Shown: piece after piece, positions 21,901 through 33,322 of the stretch
Numbering within the stretch: position 1 is the stretch's first letter
How the letters are laid out: each line of letters begins with the position of its first letter
NCBI GenBank assembly: GCA_030247885.1
Contig: JAPDRO010000026.1
Span: 450,558-514,557, forward strand
Reading direction: 5' to 3'
Source: Taxawa tesnikishii (nom. ined.)
Lineage: Eukaryota > Ascomycota > Dothideomycetes > Dothideales
DNA: 64,000 nt
The notes under the pieces: model-generated
What the model was told of the DNA's origin: nothing
Database searches by the model: none
What the model saw: the letters and a program-made list of their open reading frames with translations, nothing else
Translations under genes and position numbers: made by a program

Positions 21901-24077
21901 CTCTCCGGCTGCGTTGGCTTTGGCGTGTCTGTCTCCAGCACCGCCCGCTCTTGGTTTGAAGGCATTGTATGCGGTAGCTGCTTTCGCGAATTTGTTAGCA
22001 AGTTCACCTCTGTTCTTCTTCTTGATCATTGGGCCAAGGCCGGGCCGATGCACTTCTTCCGGTTCGTTTTCTGCTTCCGGGGTTTCAACTTCCGGCGTAG
22101 CTGCGGGTGACGGTTCGAAAGCTCCCGGTATATTTTCTTTCTCGGCAGGCTGCACTTGTTGAGGTTCTTGCTTGGGTTGCGGTTGCGGCGCTGCGAGATC
22201 AGCGGTTGATGCGGCAGGCGTGTTCAAGAATCCACCGGGCATGCGATCGCGTCCCTGAGGCTCGGGGCTGAGCGGAGATATAGGAGTCTCGCTGTCCTTC
22301 CTGCGTGCTTCGTCTGGGAGAGCTCCAGCAGTCGCAAGTGGTGGTGGTGCTGCAGCCCTACCGGTAGTAAGTGGTGGGGGACGCATAGTCGGATCCATAC
22401 TTCCCTGTCGCTCCTGCATAAGTGGTCTCTTACGTTCCGGCAGGGTCTGCGGCTCAGGCAGCTGGTTGCGGCCGAAATCCTCAACGCTAGGTCGGCCTCT
22501 CACGTCCACGGAAACGGCCCCGCTTTGGCTTGTTGGCGGTCTGGAGTCGTCTGTCGGCGTCACTGGCGACCTATCTTCGTTCGGTTTCCATCGATTGACA
22601 GTCGAGTTGAACAAGGCCGCCCCATTCGCTGCACCACGGTCCTCGGGTATCGAACTAGAAGCTGCGCTTTGTACGCTCTGGTAGCTCCGTTGTCGACGCG
22701 GGCTTTGTGGAGGTATCATGTCTGGAGGCTGCCTCGAAGATGCTGTAACCGCCGTAGTTCTCGACGAAGTGGACGCGACTGAAACGTCGGGAGATTCTGC
22801 CCGCACTTTCGCCAAGTCTGAATGCGACGACTGAGGAGTGAGACGCTGTGGTGTTCCCGATTGACCGCGTCCGGGACCAAACTGTGCAGGACCAGGACGC
22901 ATCCTGTCTCGACTCGGAGCACGTAATCGTTCCTGACTGGGCCGCTGCATACGATCCATGCGCTCTTTGCTTGGGATCCGACGCAGACCTTGCTCGACCG
23001 ACGGGCGTGCCCTGGGCGCACGCATGCCCGGTGCTGGAGACGCTTGGCGCTGCTGAATTGGATCTGCGAACGGCGGCTGCGGTTGGTCTTGGGATGCTAC
23101 ACTTCTAGCAGCCGAAGGAGGACGTCCACCAGGCACCGAGGGGTCTGGAGATGGCCGGAACTTATCACTGCTCATCTGTCTTCGACGCGAATCCTGCGAA
23201 CCTGACGAAGAGGGACGCCCTTGCTGGGCAAACGGAGGCTGAGGTGGCATAGGACCTCCTCTCGGCTCCACGGAGGCGCGAGTTGGAGGTTGCTGCTGCG
23301 GAGGCGCAACCCCAAGATCATGTCCCTCTCCTTGTCCTCGAAACCTTGCAGATCCGGTACCTGGCCCTGAGTGTATTTTCTGTAGATCTTCACCAGCGAA
23401 GCAATGAAGAAGTCTTTTTCCTTGGCTGTCAAGGCCTGCCAGTAGTAAGGCTTGATGATTGTCACTATAAAGCCTACTGATCCTGCCCATTGCTGGTACT
23501 GTCTTTTGATCGGATTCGGCATGGGTCCCACGTTCGCAAACGTCTCAATGCTGGACAGATCCTCCAAGTTCCAGGTCTTGCCAACAGAAAAGGAGCCATT
23601 GTTGTTCTCTCGAGCCTTGTGCATGCGCACCTTGCCGTCACTCTTTACCGCGATGATGATTATGCGGGGCTTCTTGTTCTCTGGCGGAGAGTCCGGAGGC
23701 GGCGGAGCGGAGGGATACGAGGCATCTTCGTTTATGCGGATATGTGTGATGTACGACTCGAACACTGGGACAGTCTGAGCACAAGCCTCCAACTTTGGAT
23801 GCAATCCAGGACGACGTACATTGCCCGTTGGCGTCCACCTTGGAGAAGCAACTCTCTATGATGCGCCTCTTCTCATCCTCAAACCTTTGTGCGCGGTTCA
23901 TTCCCGAGTTGCCGGAGGAGCTCTGCATGCTCGGCGTGTTGGAGGGTCTCGCAGGATCGTGGGGGCCATAGACGAGTTGTTAGAGACGTTGCGCGACTGC
24001 GGCTGCGGCTGCTGGTAGCCATTGCTCCTGTTCATCCTGTCCAACTCTTGCCGCGTGGGCGTGAACTCCCTTGGCAT
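18972..24077 (-). CDS. SEC3: Exocyst complex component Sec3
   Basis: About 1,600 aa in four exons, with introns at 23765-23819 (55 nt), 20071-20158 (88 nt) and 19328-19467 (140 nt, holding a run of 11 C on the coding strand). The N-terminal 'RFEDEKRRIIESCFSK' and 'FESYITHIRINEDASYP' open the Sec3 PIP2-binding PH-like domain, which ends at 'FIASLVKIYRKYTQGQVPDL'. A Pro/Ser-rich linker of several hundred residues follows. The coiled-coil and helical-rod part starts around 'FDGRGLEFEAVLTDFGWGNN' and includes 'ELEGLLTLYGVELSSLNDDI' and 'FMKIFPPFSAAVENVF'. Sec3 marks exocytic sites by binding PI(4,5)P2 and Rho/Cdc42 and tethers secretory vesicles. Four frame changes are each cured by one extra base: near 23961-23965 (GGGGG), 23310-23313 (CCCC), 19572-19575 (CCCC) and 19001-19003 (CCC). 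Curing the last gives a normal 'AAFRR' C-terminus at 18972; uncorrected it would end at 18881. The start at 24077 is the least certain point. Confidence 0.9.
19424..19434. repeat. G11 homopolymer inside a SEC3 intron
   Basis: Eleven consecutive G on the plus strand, inside the 140-nt SEC3 intron; on the coding strand it forms part of a pyrimidine tract. Length variation here would not affect the protein. Confidence 0.9.
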
Positions 24078-24668
24078 AGAGCGCGCCTGTGCGTGAGTGT
24101 CGGTTGGAGACGCAGAGTATGTACAGCCGGCTCGTAGATGGGAGACAAGATTATGACGGCGCGTTAGCAGCGGAGGAACGCGCCGGGTATTGTTACAAGA
24201 CAGGCGGGTGAAGCATTCATTAGCAAGGAGGAGGCAGAAAGGTATATAGTGCGACCGCAGCCGAACACCTGGACGACTGTCTGGTATAGAGTACAGAGAA
24301 ACGAGGGTGGTACAAGGTACAAAGTGTCGGGTCACAGTGCCGGGTCACAGTGTCGCTGCAAGCAATGTTGATGTTGCTACCCCATGTCTGTCCATGTCTG
24401 TCCAAGTCTGTCTGTGTCCGTCCACATCCTTGGCCGGGCCTCGGGAGGTTCGGCGGCAGCCCTGCTCCCTCCTTCCTTCTCCGCAGAGCCGCAATCTCTT
24501 GGCACGCCTCGCTTGCTTGCCGATTGCGGTAGTGACCTAATACTTTTTTCCCAGCGCAAACAGTTTACTGGTAGATCCGACACTGCTCGTATAGCGCACC
24601 GTCGTATACAGACAATTTTCTTCCATTTACTGCAGGACCCTAATACATACACACATACACACATACAC

Positions 24669-24742
<74 letters not shown>

Positions 24743-24773
24743 CCCTTCACGCGCAACAGACTGAGAACACCCG
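24078..24773. other. Divergent intergenic region SEC3 / SRP40
   Basis: About 700 bp shared promoter. It contains a duplicated GGGTCACAGTG (near 24330-24352), repeated TGTCCATGTC/TGTCCGTCC motifs (24387-24425), and a long CA repeat next to the SRP40 start. No gene is supported. Confidence 0.5.
24643..24741. repeat. (CA)n microsatellite in the leader of the SRP40-like gene
   Basis: It starts as interrupted ACACAT/ACATAC units at 24643 and becomes a pure dinucleotide repeat from about 24677 to 24741 (about 32 units). It ends 32 bp before the ATG at 24774, so it probably lies in the 5' UTR or core promoter. Confidence 0.95.
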
Positions 24774-25354
24774 ATGACATCCAATGCGCAGCCTTTGCTG
24801 GGTCTTGTCGCCGACTTCCTCGCCCAGAATGGTTACGACAAGGCCGCACGCGAAGTGAAGAAACAGGCCGAGAAGAAGGGCGTCGCACTCGAAAGCGCCC
24901 AGGACGAGAGCGAGACCGCACCAACACTCGGAGAGCTATACGCGCAATGGCAAGCCCAGCAGCCCGCCGTTGCCAAGGCCGGCGACGACAGCAACGACTC
25001 CAGCAGTTCTTCCGACGATGACGACAGCGGCTCCAGCGAGGATGAAGAGGAGGAGAAGCAACCGAGCAAGAAGCGCAAGGCTTCCCCGACACCCAGTTCC
25101 TCGTCCGCTTCCAGCACGAGCGAGAGTGAGAGCGAGTGAAAGCGAAAGCGAGGACGTCGCGCCCCCACCGAAGAAGGCTAAGAAGGAAACAAAGAAGGCG
25201 CGTGCAGCCTCTCCTTCTTCTTCCTCTGCATCGAGCTCTGCCAGCAGCGAGAGCGACGACAGCGACGACGACAGCGGCAGTGCGAGCAGCAGCAGCGACG
25301 ACGATGATGAAGACGGGCGCTCATCCTCGTCTTCGAGTGGGTCAGAAGAGTCGG

Positions 25355-25389
<35 letters not shown>

Positions 25390-26095
25390 GACAGCGACAG
25401 CGACAGCTCAAGTTCCGAATCAGACTCAGATTCCGACTCCAGCTCTTCCAGCTCTTCCTCGGAAGAAGAGAAATCCAAGAAGAGCAAGAAGAAGAGCAAG
25501 GATACCAAGACAGTCAAGGTCACAATCAAGCCCGAGACCGACAACTCCCGCAGTTCAAGTGCCACCCTCACCGGCGACAGCGCCAACAAACCTACCGACA
25601 CCCTCCTCGTGCCCGCGCTCCCCGTCGCCGGCGCATCCGCCTCCACCTCCTCGGACGAGCACTCCGGCATGCACCCTGATAGACTCGCAGGCATGCAAAA
25701 CACTCAATCGCGCACCCTCAAGCGCAAGGCCTCGAACACTTTCGAGACGCCAGCCGCAGTCCCGGCGACCGACGAGAACATCAAGCGTCTGAAGAAGGCC
25801 AACGTGCCCTTCAGTCGTATCCCCACGGACCAGTACGTCGACCCTAAGTTCTCGGACAATAGATTCGTGCATTATGACTACGCACAAAAGGCGCACGAGG
25901 CATTGATCGTGACAAAGGGAAAGGGCTTCACCAAGGCCAAGAATAAGGTGAGTGGCATGAGCAAGGACAGACAGGGGAGAGCGAGAGTGAAACGGATTGC
26001 GTGCTGACGGATCATCGCAGGGCAAGCGCGGAAGCTACAAGGGTGGCAAGATCGACTTGGGTGTCGGAGCGGGCACAATCAAATTCGAGGATTGA
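24774..26095 (+). CDS. SRP40: SRP40/Nopp140-like nucleolar protein with LisH motif
   Basis: Two exons, 24774-25947 and 26021-26095; the intron (73 nt) starts GTGAGT and ends CGCAG. The N-terminus 'LLGLVADFLAQNGYDKAARE' is a LisH dimerisation motif. The middle is a long Ser/Asp/Glu tract with Lys-rich breaks (including an AGC run near 25361-25388), the typical casein-kinase-2 phosphorylated region. The C-terminus is the SRP40_C domain: 'PFSRIPTDQYVDPKFSDN', 'YAQKAHEALIVTKGKGFTKA', and across the intron 'GKRGSYKGGKIDLGVGAGTI'. These proteins chaperone snoRNPs in the nucleolus and Cajal bodies. One frame change lies in the Ser/Glu repeats near 25136 and needs one base removed or two added. Without it the protein would stop at 25139 and lose the conserved C-terminal domain, so I treat it as a sequence error in a repeat. 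Confidence 0.9.
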
Positions 26096-26851
26096 CCAAG
26101 CAATCAACAAAGGAAGGCATTCGAGCAATAGGCAGCAGAGTGCAGTGTGGAGAAGAGCTGGTATTGAAGGCGCGATAATACTGGCACTCGCAACCGCATA
26201 ATTTTGCACTCCTATCCGCGAGAGATAGCAATGGCGTTGCATCGGCAGGGAAAAAGGGATCATGGAGTCAAAGAGAAGCGACATAGATCTCATAGAGGCA
26301 TTGTAATAGACGGTTCTACCTCCCCGGCCAACACATTCATCGTAAACCTGCCTAAACCGGCTTCTCGCCACGTATAAAATCGAGTGTCAAGACAACGATG
26401 CAGTCTCCTCGATTCCTTACGGCTCCGTTCTCGCTATCCTCCCCAATCGGCGACTTGACTCGAGGCATGCCGTCCCTCTCCTACACACTCCTCATTTTCC
26501 TCGTCCGAATCGCCTTCCGTCTATCTCAAGATCCACCTCAGCGTCACTCCCTTACCAGACCCACCGTGCGCCAAGACTACGATGCATCTTTGATTGTATC
26601 AAAGGCGATCGGTGATGAAGATCAAAGGGGTACGGCGGTGCCGTGGATCATCAAACAATGTACGGGGTGGTTGTATGACATGTAGTCTTCTGTGAGCAGC
26701 GATCCGTGTCAGATAACTTCTTGAACGTCTGATCAGACCTCCTGCTTGAAGATGCTGGCATCTGCACCACCATCACACCATACAAAAGAAGCTTCGGGAG
26801 ACGGTCGTTGCATTCTTCATTCATGACGGAGTAATAGGTACTGTACCACCC
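26096..26851. other. Intergenic region (convergent ends)
   Basis: About 760 bp between the SRP40-like gene and the minus-strand regulator. A 95-codon open frame (26398-26685) has no recognisable feature. Nothing else is seen. Confidence 0.45.
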
Positions 26852-28552
26852 TCACTCAGACCCCGGCGATGAGAACGATGAGGAATCTTCCCTTCCCAGC
26901 ATCTTCCACAACTGTCTGCACTGCCCGATACAATAATGCTCCACCCAAGGGAAGATCTTCATTGCCCTCTCAAACTCGTCATAGCTTCCCATCTCCAGTT
27001 CGTCCATCACCCTATCCGTCATCCTTAGCAACCGTGGCAACACTGGACGCGAGTCTGCCGCCGTTGGGAACGGGGATCCCGTCCTCGCAAACGCGATACC
27101 GGTGAACAACACCCAGAGAAGCCCCTTCAGGTGTGCTTCGCGCTTCCACAGGTCCAGGATATCGTCTTCTGTTTCTTCGCCTTTGAGAAAGAGCTGGCAC
27201 AGCCGGCTGAAGAGGCCGTAGTCCGGTGATGGCGTGATGAGGTAGTCGTCAAAGACACCCCGCCACAACAGCATCTGGCACGTCAGAACCAGCGCTTGGT
27301 GCGTCAAGGGCGCTTCGATACCCTCTCCAGCAACGAGTGCCGTTGTGGCGCACATCTGATACATGATCCGGTGGAACGTGTTCAGCACCGTTGCTGGATG
27401 CCACATCTCCGTTTGAGTTTCGAACGCCAGAGTGACGAGGTGCAGGTCGAAGATGAGGTCGCAGCTGTTGAACTCGCCCTCGAGTGCGGGCACGTAAGGG
27501 AGAGTTTTGAGGGCGAGGATGCGTGCCCGACCGACCATCTCCGAGGATAGAGGTGGTGAGGGAATGGGAGGGAAGTGTGGTAGGCGCGGCTGGCGGATGC
27601 TGCTGGAGGCGCGGCGGAGCTCGTTGACGAAAAGTACACGCATGCTCGTCATGCTCACGGTCGCCAGGCCGCCCGCTTTGGTGATCAGTTGCGCTACGGC
27701 TTTCGAGTGGATTTCGCCTTCTTCGCTGTTGCTGAGCGCCAATGCCTCGAGAATTGAGACTGTGACGATGAACGTTTCGGCTATGTTCGCCCTCTCCGTT
27801 TTACGGGCTCTCTCAAGGCCTTTGTTGATCGTCAGTCATCTAGCTCTGTAGCCGATACGGGACTCAACTGACTCATTACTCGATCTCTGACTGTCGACAC
27901 CACTCGCCCTTTGATGATGTAGTATTGGGCGTTGTCTTGTCTCCCCGAGAGGAGAGCAAATTTGGCCTGCGCCACGCATAGCACGGCCTGGAAGAGAGTG
28001 GGATCTTTCAATCCTATCTCCCAGAGCGATCGGCTCCAGAAAGCGGTGCACATCTGCATCCAGGGTATCCGCTTTTGGACTCTGGGATAGGGCTCGTACG
28101 GATTACAGCATTGGAAATGCCATCGAGCCAGCTGGTCGACGGATGTGTCTGTTCTTATCGGTAAAGCATCGAATGGATCCACGCGATGCCCGTCAATGCT
28201 GTGGCACTTCAGCACGTGCTCAGACGTCGAAGCTCGGGCGGTTTGTGTCTGACCTTCGAGAGACCGAAGCGATGGAAGCATTGCTTCTCAGTTGGCGCTG
28301 CTTCCTCTCCAAGCGTTCCTCGTCGTCGAGGTTTCGCTCCAGTCTTTTCCCTTTCCTGGCCTTCAACTTTGTCTTCACTGGGTCCGGCAGTGAGGGATCC
28401 TTCTGCAGTGCTGCATTATTGGCAACATAGTCTTCCATGACGTTGCGAATGAGCGACAACGTCTGGTTGGTCATTGCGACCTGTTTCTCTAGATAGGTCG
28501 GCGCCGGCGCCGCAAACGCGTTCGAAGGCTGAGTTGCCGGCAAGCCTGCCAT
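26852..28552 (-). CDS. Fungal_trans_2 (DUF3468)-like regulatory protein
   Basis: Two exons on the minus strand, 28552-27873 and 27819-26852, with a 53-nt intron (GTCAGT...AAAG) that restores an 'RVMSLERARK' junction. The first part is basic (KTKLKARKGKRLERNLDDEE) and lacks the six-cysteine zinc cluster. Then come 'GHRVDPFDALPIRTDTSVDQ' and 'WMQMCTAFWSRSLWE', followed by an all-helical domain ending near 'AMKIFPWVEHYC'. This is the layout of fungal regulators with the PF11951-type domain, in which the DNA-binding N-terminus is often missing. It would be nuclear, with targets unknown. A frame change near 28250-28264 is not an intron; one base removed or two added joins the N-terminal part to the rest. 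As read, a shorter protein could start at 28281. The call rests on motif resemblance only. Confidence 0.65.
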
Positions 28553-29448
28553 GTTGACACTCGAGGGGCACAAGGACCGTCCATGTCACGAACGATCTGG
28601 GGGTTGGGGCCTTTTAGCAGATTTGTTCTCCGAACCACAATGACTGTCGGTAGGAGCAGCCGACGGGGGGCTAGACTACGCAGCAGCACGCATTGGTAAA
28701 GGGGTAGTGGTTCATGGGTGATTGAGCGTTGCCAAGCACGGCCTAGATATACGGCTAGGATGAACCATCTGCCGACCGGCCGCGGCACTCTCCGCACTCT
28801 ATAAGCCGGTCAAGGATAATGTTTGCGACACAACCTATCCTGCTTCTCGAACTCGATCCTTTCACCCCAAACGATCAAGATCGACGTTGCGTACTCCTGT
28901 CTCCCGGTTCTCGAACGCCGAGTCCGGCATCTCGGCCAAGGCGAGTTACAGTCACTAAACCAGCTCGCTTGTGCCAACTCTGAGACCTGCGCGGGGTTTG
29001 ATTTGGGCTCGGATGCAGGACTGTGCCGGCACGTACATGTGCCTGAAGGAGAACAACTCTGTGTGTAGGTTGTATGCATAGGCTTTCAACCCTGACCTGT
29101 GTCTTTGGGTCGGACCTGCCACTTCCGTGGGCTGGCGTACTCATATATTATTTCACTTACATGCTTCGATCATAGGTGTTCGCGGAGACTTATGCGGCAA
29201 CTTTCTCTTCACCTTCTGGAGACATATCCTTGGTTTCGCTAGCAACTACTGCTTACGTTGTACCTGCGGGCTCTCCATAAAGGACGCCATGTTCCCGCTC
29301 GCAGCAGAAGACCGTAGTAGTGTACGAAGAGCGTAAGTCTGCAATTGTATGGACAAGCAATCTCTTTTGCATCCCCACCGTAACCATTGCAACGTCTCAC
29401 GCAAGCACAACCGCAGCAACTTACCAGCCGAACTCGCACACCATTTCA
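28553..29448. other. Intergenic region
   Basis: About 900 bp between the divergent regulator gene and the methyltransferase. Small open frames only; no motif recognised. The frame of the methyltransferase is open from 29320, so the 3' part of this stretch is its leader. Confidence 0.45.
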
Positions 29449-30327
29449 ATGGCAAAGATGGCCGGAAGGTCCGACAACCTCCAGAAGCACTTCAACATTA
29501 ATGCCAGCATCTACGACCAACAAACCGGCGGCTGCACACGCGCCATGGCTAAACACATCCTCACTCTCCTTCCGCCCATCACGTCCACCTCCGTCATTCA
29601 TGACAACGCTTGCGGGCCCGGCGTCGCGACCTCTGAAATACTATCCCAGTACACCTTCCAACATCCCTCATTGCCGCTACCCACGATCCACGCCACAGAC
29701 TTCGCATCCGCAATGGTCTCCCTAATCCCTTCGTTACTCCAGGGCAACTCATCCGACCATGGAAAGGAATGGGCATCGCACGTGCAGACCGCCGTCATGG
29801 ACGGCTGCGACCTCTCCGCCTTTCCTGATGGCACGTTCACCCACTCCGTCACCAACTTTGGGCTATTTGCGTTCCCGGACGCTGTGAAGGGCGTCTCCGA
29901 AATCTACCGCGTGCTCAAGCCCGGCGGCGTCGCTGTCGTAACGACATGGAAGCGCGCCAGGAATCTGGAGGTCGCGCAGCAAGCCCAGCAAGCGATCCGA
30001 CCCGACTTACCCACCTTCAGACCTGTGGGTGATGAGTGGCTGACCGACTCGCATCTCCTCAACGTGCTTAGAGACGGTGGGTTTGAGCGTGAGGGTATCG
30101 CCATAAGCAGTAAGGAGGTGCGGGGTCAGTTTCCAAGCTTAGAGGCGCTGATCGCGGTGTTCGAGGGTCCTTTCTGGCAGCCGGCGAAGAAAGGGTGGAG
30201 GGCAGAGGACCTAGCGAAGTGGGAAGGTGACTTGAAGAAGGCGATGACGGAGGAGGAGAAGAGGGAGGCATCTTTGGGTATGACGGCCTGGATTGCAGTT
30301 GCCAGGAAAGGGAAGATGGAGGCATAG
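29449..30327 (+). CDS. Class I SAM-dependent methyltransferase
   Basis: A single exon of 292 aa from the ATG at 29449 (MAKMAGRSDNLQKHFN). The frame is open further upstream (29320), but those residues look like leader. Motif I is 'VIHDNACGPGVATSEIL' (a GxGxG-like SAM loop at about residues 45-60). An acidic residue for the ribose is in 'IHATDFASAMV', and motif IV-VI text is 'HSVTNFGLFAFPDAVKGV' and 'EIYRVLKPGGVAVVTTWKRA'. The pattern is that of the UbiE/Methyltransf_11 group of small-molecule methyltransferases, common near fungal secondary-metabolite genes. None of the neighbours here is a biosynthetic core enzyme, so the substrate is unknown. The frame is intact and the length usual. Confidence 0.9.
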   Translation: MAKMAGRSDNLQKHFNINASIYDQQTGGCTRAMAKHILTLLPPITSTSVIHDNACGPGVATSEILSQYTFQHPSLPLPTIHATDFASAMVSLIPSLLQGNSSDHGKEWASHVQTAVMDGCDLSAFPDGTFTHSVTNFGLFAFPDAVKGVSEIYRVLKPGGVAVVTTWKRARNLEVAQQAQQAIRPDLPTFRPVGDEWLTDSHLLNVLRDGGFEREGIAISSKEVRGQFPSLEALIAVFEGPFWQPAKKGWRAEDLAKWEGDLKKAMTEEEKREASLGMTAWIAVARKGKMEA

Positions 30328-31340
30328 CTCGCGTTCTTTGCGGCGGTCCTGTTTCCACACACCACTGGGTGCGTGGAAGGTGAAATGCGAGGAAGGGGTT
30401 GCGGTATAGTTGAAGGGAAGTGGAAAGAGAACAAGGCGTAGTGGAATCAATGCACCGAGGAGGCCTCTTGGCTGTATCTATGAGCCGTAGATGTCACAAC
30501 CACCGCTACTCTGTCATACTGGCTGTTTACCTCAATGCCACAACGAAGAGGATTCATTGATAGGAGCTGTGGGCCCGTGCTCCTGTTAGTCAGCAGAGAC
30601 CAACTCTTCCTTCGGAAGAGTAGCGAGGTTTAGTCTAGTAGATATCCACCCGTTGAGCTGTTCCAGTCATTGTTTGGGCCTACAGACCTTTCTGAGTGAG
30701 GGTAATGCATCAAAAAGCAGCGACTCTGATTGGCCTGTTCGGTGGGATTTGAGCGAAGTCCTAGGTCTTACCAGATCCGACGCTGCCTTCTGCAAACATC
30801 TGTCCACCTCCCAGACACAGCCTCCTATCTACACACTGCGCGCCCATCCTAGACGCCGTTGCATCTTTCGTGTGTCGCACAACACGAAGAGCGCAACGGC
30901 GTGTTGCTTACCGCATTACACGTGCGAACTTCACGGTTGCACCGCCATATCGCGAAGATCTTTCCCAGACGTGCCCGCGTTGCTGAAATCCGCACATCAA
31001 TAGCCAGGACGCAGGTGACTGATTTTGCAATGGACTTGGGGAGTGCCTGATGCAGCAACGAGAAGACCAGCGCCAGGGTAGGTGATGGCACCGCCATTAA
31101 CGTCGATTAACCGAAGCTTGACCTGCAAGGCGGGAGGGGATGGGACGCACCACATCCTCTTCGATCACGCATGAGCACCGCCATATGCACGTTTCGATAA
31201 CGTGTTTGCCTCAGCCGCGCTCAACACTTCTCCCTTATCCATACTTGTTTCAAGTCTCCATGCCTACACATCGCTTTCTTTTACTCACCTCCACCAATTC
31301 AGCTGGGAACCGGAGCCCCTTGCAGACGGTTGAAACTTGA
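30328..31340. other. Intergenic region
   Basis: About 1 kb with only short open frames and ordinary composition. No gene is supported. Confidence 0.45.
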
Positions 31341-31894
31341 GTGTTACCTGAGAAACCACGGATGACCTTGCATGTATGCCCGAGCTGTGGTAAAGGGTGC
31401 AGGAACGCACTCAGACTGCGAAAGCACCGTCGGACCCATACCAGTCTTGCGGACAGACAACGATTCGTCTGCTCGATAGTCCAAGTTTGGCCTTTTGTAG
31501 TATCTTTAATGTACATCGGAATAACAAGAGGCTGGTTTCTGCGCCGATCAATGATCAATGTCCGAGGAGTCGTGTGCTCGACGCTTTGTTTGAAGCAGAT
31601 GGTAGCAGATTCTTGCTTCCCTCAGCCGACAAGCCTGCATTCTCAGCGTAAAGCAAGAAGCAGAAGCAGCAACAAAAGCGCAACCTCGGGACCGAGAAGG
31701 CGCTGCGCACGTTAGCACAACTTTACGAGGGACAAGAGCGTGAGAAGGAAATGAAGTTACACGCTGACGCCAGGGGAAGGCTGAGCAGACGATACGAGAT
31801 TGCAGAAAAAGTCCATCGAGTCGGCGGGACAGCCTACGCGTGTTCGTTTGGGATGAACGGGGCTTGGAACGGTAGCGAACCAGCCTGCAACTAG
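31341..31894 (+). pseudogene. Broken zinc-finger-like gene fragment
   Basis: The plus strand at 31362-31480 encodes one clean C2H2 finger: 'CPSCGKGCRNALRLRKHRRT' plus H, with C-x2-C-x12-H-x3-H spacing. The frame then loses protein character. Another frame gives 'DQCPRSRVLDALFEADGSRF', a TAA at about 31649, and then 73 open codons of charged text ('RNLGTEKALRTLAQLYEGQE') up to a TAG at 31892. The pieces are consistent with one decayed gene broken by a frame change and one stop. They could also be chance, as no second finger or splice structure can be built. Confidence 0.35.
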
Positions 31895-31967
31895 CATACA
31901 ACTAGCGTGCAACTTAACGCACTACTCGTGGCATCTGTTTCTTGAACTGGGGTATGCAACGATATCT

Positions 31968-33322
31968 TCATCCACCTTTCCTGGCGGTATCCCACCCGTC
32001 ACCCTCGTTCTTAACCGATGCTGCTGGAGGCGTCCTCGTCGCTGTGTGCGGAACGCTCTTTTGCCCTCCAGCACCACCACCACCAGCGGCGAGATTCTGC
32101 TTCATCTGCTGCACGCCCTCCATCTTCTTCCACTTCTCCCAATCCGGCGCCGGCACGCTCAGAATCTTGCAAACCTCTTTCCTCCTCTGCCTAAAGCCAT
32201 CATACAGTCCCTTCCAAATCACCCTCTCCCGACAACTTCCCATGTGTTCACCCCCGCAATCCGGCTGCGTCTCCCTCAATCCTTCGTTCGGCCACATGAT
32301 CCACGGTTTCGGCAGCGGCCAGTCACTGAAATGGACCAACTTCGCTGCAGCGAGCTCGGCATCCGGGTCCCAGGGCGCGAGAGACGCGGGTCCGCCGAGG
32401 TAGGCGCTGTGTTCGTGCCGTCGGAATTCGGCGGAAAGGAGCGAGTATGGTCGATGTGGAAGCACAAGAGCGTTGGTGCCGAAGCGCGAGTTGAGAAGGT
32501 CCATGTCGTATTTGTCTCTGTGTGCGTTCGTCTCATCGGCCTGCCAGCTGCGCAAAGTGTCGAGTAGATTGTTGAGCTCGGTGGGGTTGGGCTCGAGGAG
32601 GATCAGCAGGCTTGTGAGGGAGGGCGCGCCGTTCGAGGGTGTGGACCAGTAGGCGCGTGGCATGGCGATGGGAGTGCTGGGGAGCAGGAAGAGCTCATCA
32701 AGGTGCTGGAGGAGCGTGATGTCGTTGTCGACATGCAAGATTCGATTGTAGTGGGTTAGGTTGAAGGCGAGGAGTTTGGTGATTGAAGTGTCCCATGTTT
32801 GCGCTGGATGATCTGTCGTTGGACGAGGCATAAGTGTTGTGCTGTGCGCTTCGCGGGAACGGCCACGATGCAGGATTACATACCGAATGAACCCGGCATG
32901 CCCATTCCATCCACGGCCAAGAGCTTGATCGGGTGTAGCTTGACCTTGTACTCCAGCTGCGCCAGATTGAGCAATTGACTGTCCCTATCCACTGCACTCT
33001 CTATTGTAGTATCCCATTGTTCCGGATACAACAGCACTCTTTCCGCTTTACTACCCAACCGGTGCAATGCCTCGAACACCATGACGGCGTTGCAGAGTGT
33101 TGCACTATCAGTAGCATACTGGCTGTAGGCGTACTTCGACCAGTCCACGCCATCGGTATAGCTGTAGCTCTCGCGTCGGGTTGGAGAGGTGTAGTAAACG
33201 AGGCAGAAGATGGCGAACCCGATCAGGGCGAGGGTGCGGCGGCGCCGCCGCCATGGGACGGCGCCTGGTTCGGCATTGGCGGGGCGGAAGTTGTTGTAGC
33301 GTTGGTGTGGGGGAGGGGCCAT
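31968..33322 (-). CDS. GT8-type glycosyltransferase, Gnt1-like (type II membrane protein)
   Basis: Two exons on the minus strand, 33322-32884 and 32812-31968, with a 71-nt intron (GTATGT...ACAG) splitting an Asp codon; 427 aa. A short basic N-terminus is followed by one membrane helix 'TLALIGFAIFCLVYYTS' (residues about 30-46), the layout of a Golgi type II protein. Luminal text: 'LCNAVMVFEALHRLGSKAER', 'KLLAFNLTHYNRILHVDNDI' (the DxD metal site read as DND), 'LDELFLLPSTPIAMPRAYW' and 'AAKLVHFSDWPLPKPWIMW'. This matches the fungal N-acetylglucosaminyltransferase Gnt1/glycogenin-like group, which adds a sugar from a UDP-sugar donor to cell-wall or secreted glycans. It ends in a Gly/Pro-rich tail. 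The frame is intact. The exact sugar and acceptor cannot be told from the sequence. Confidence 0.88.

Noticed and set aside
25361-25388. AGC run as a disease-like repeat or CRISPR-like array
   Set aside because: It is a plain poly-Ser coding repeat inside the SRP40-like protein; no spacer structure.
24936-25703. 255-codon minus-strand frame, Leu/Ser-rich
   Set aside because: It is the mirror of the Ser/Asp/Glu repeats of the SRP40-like gene.
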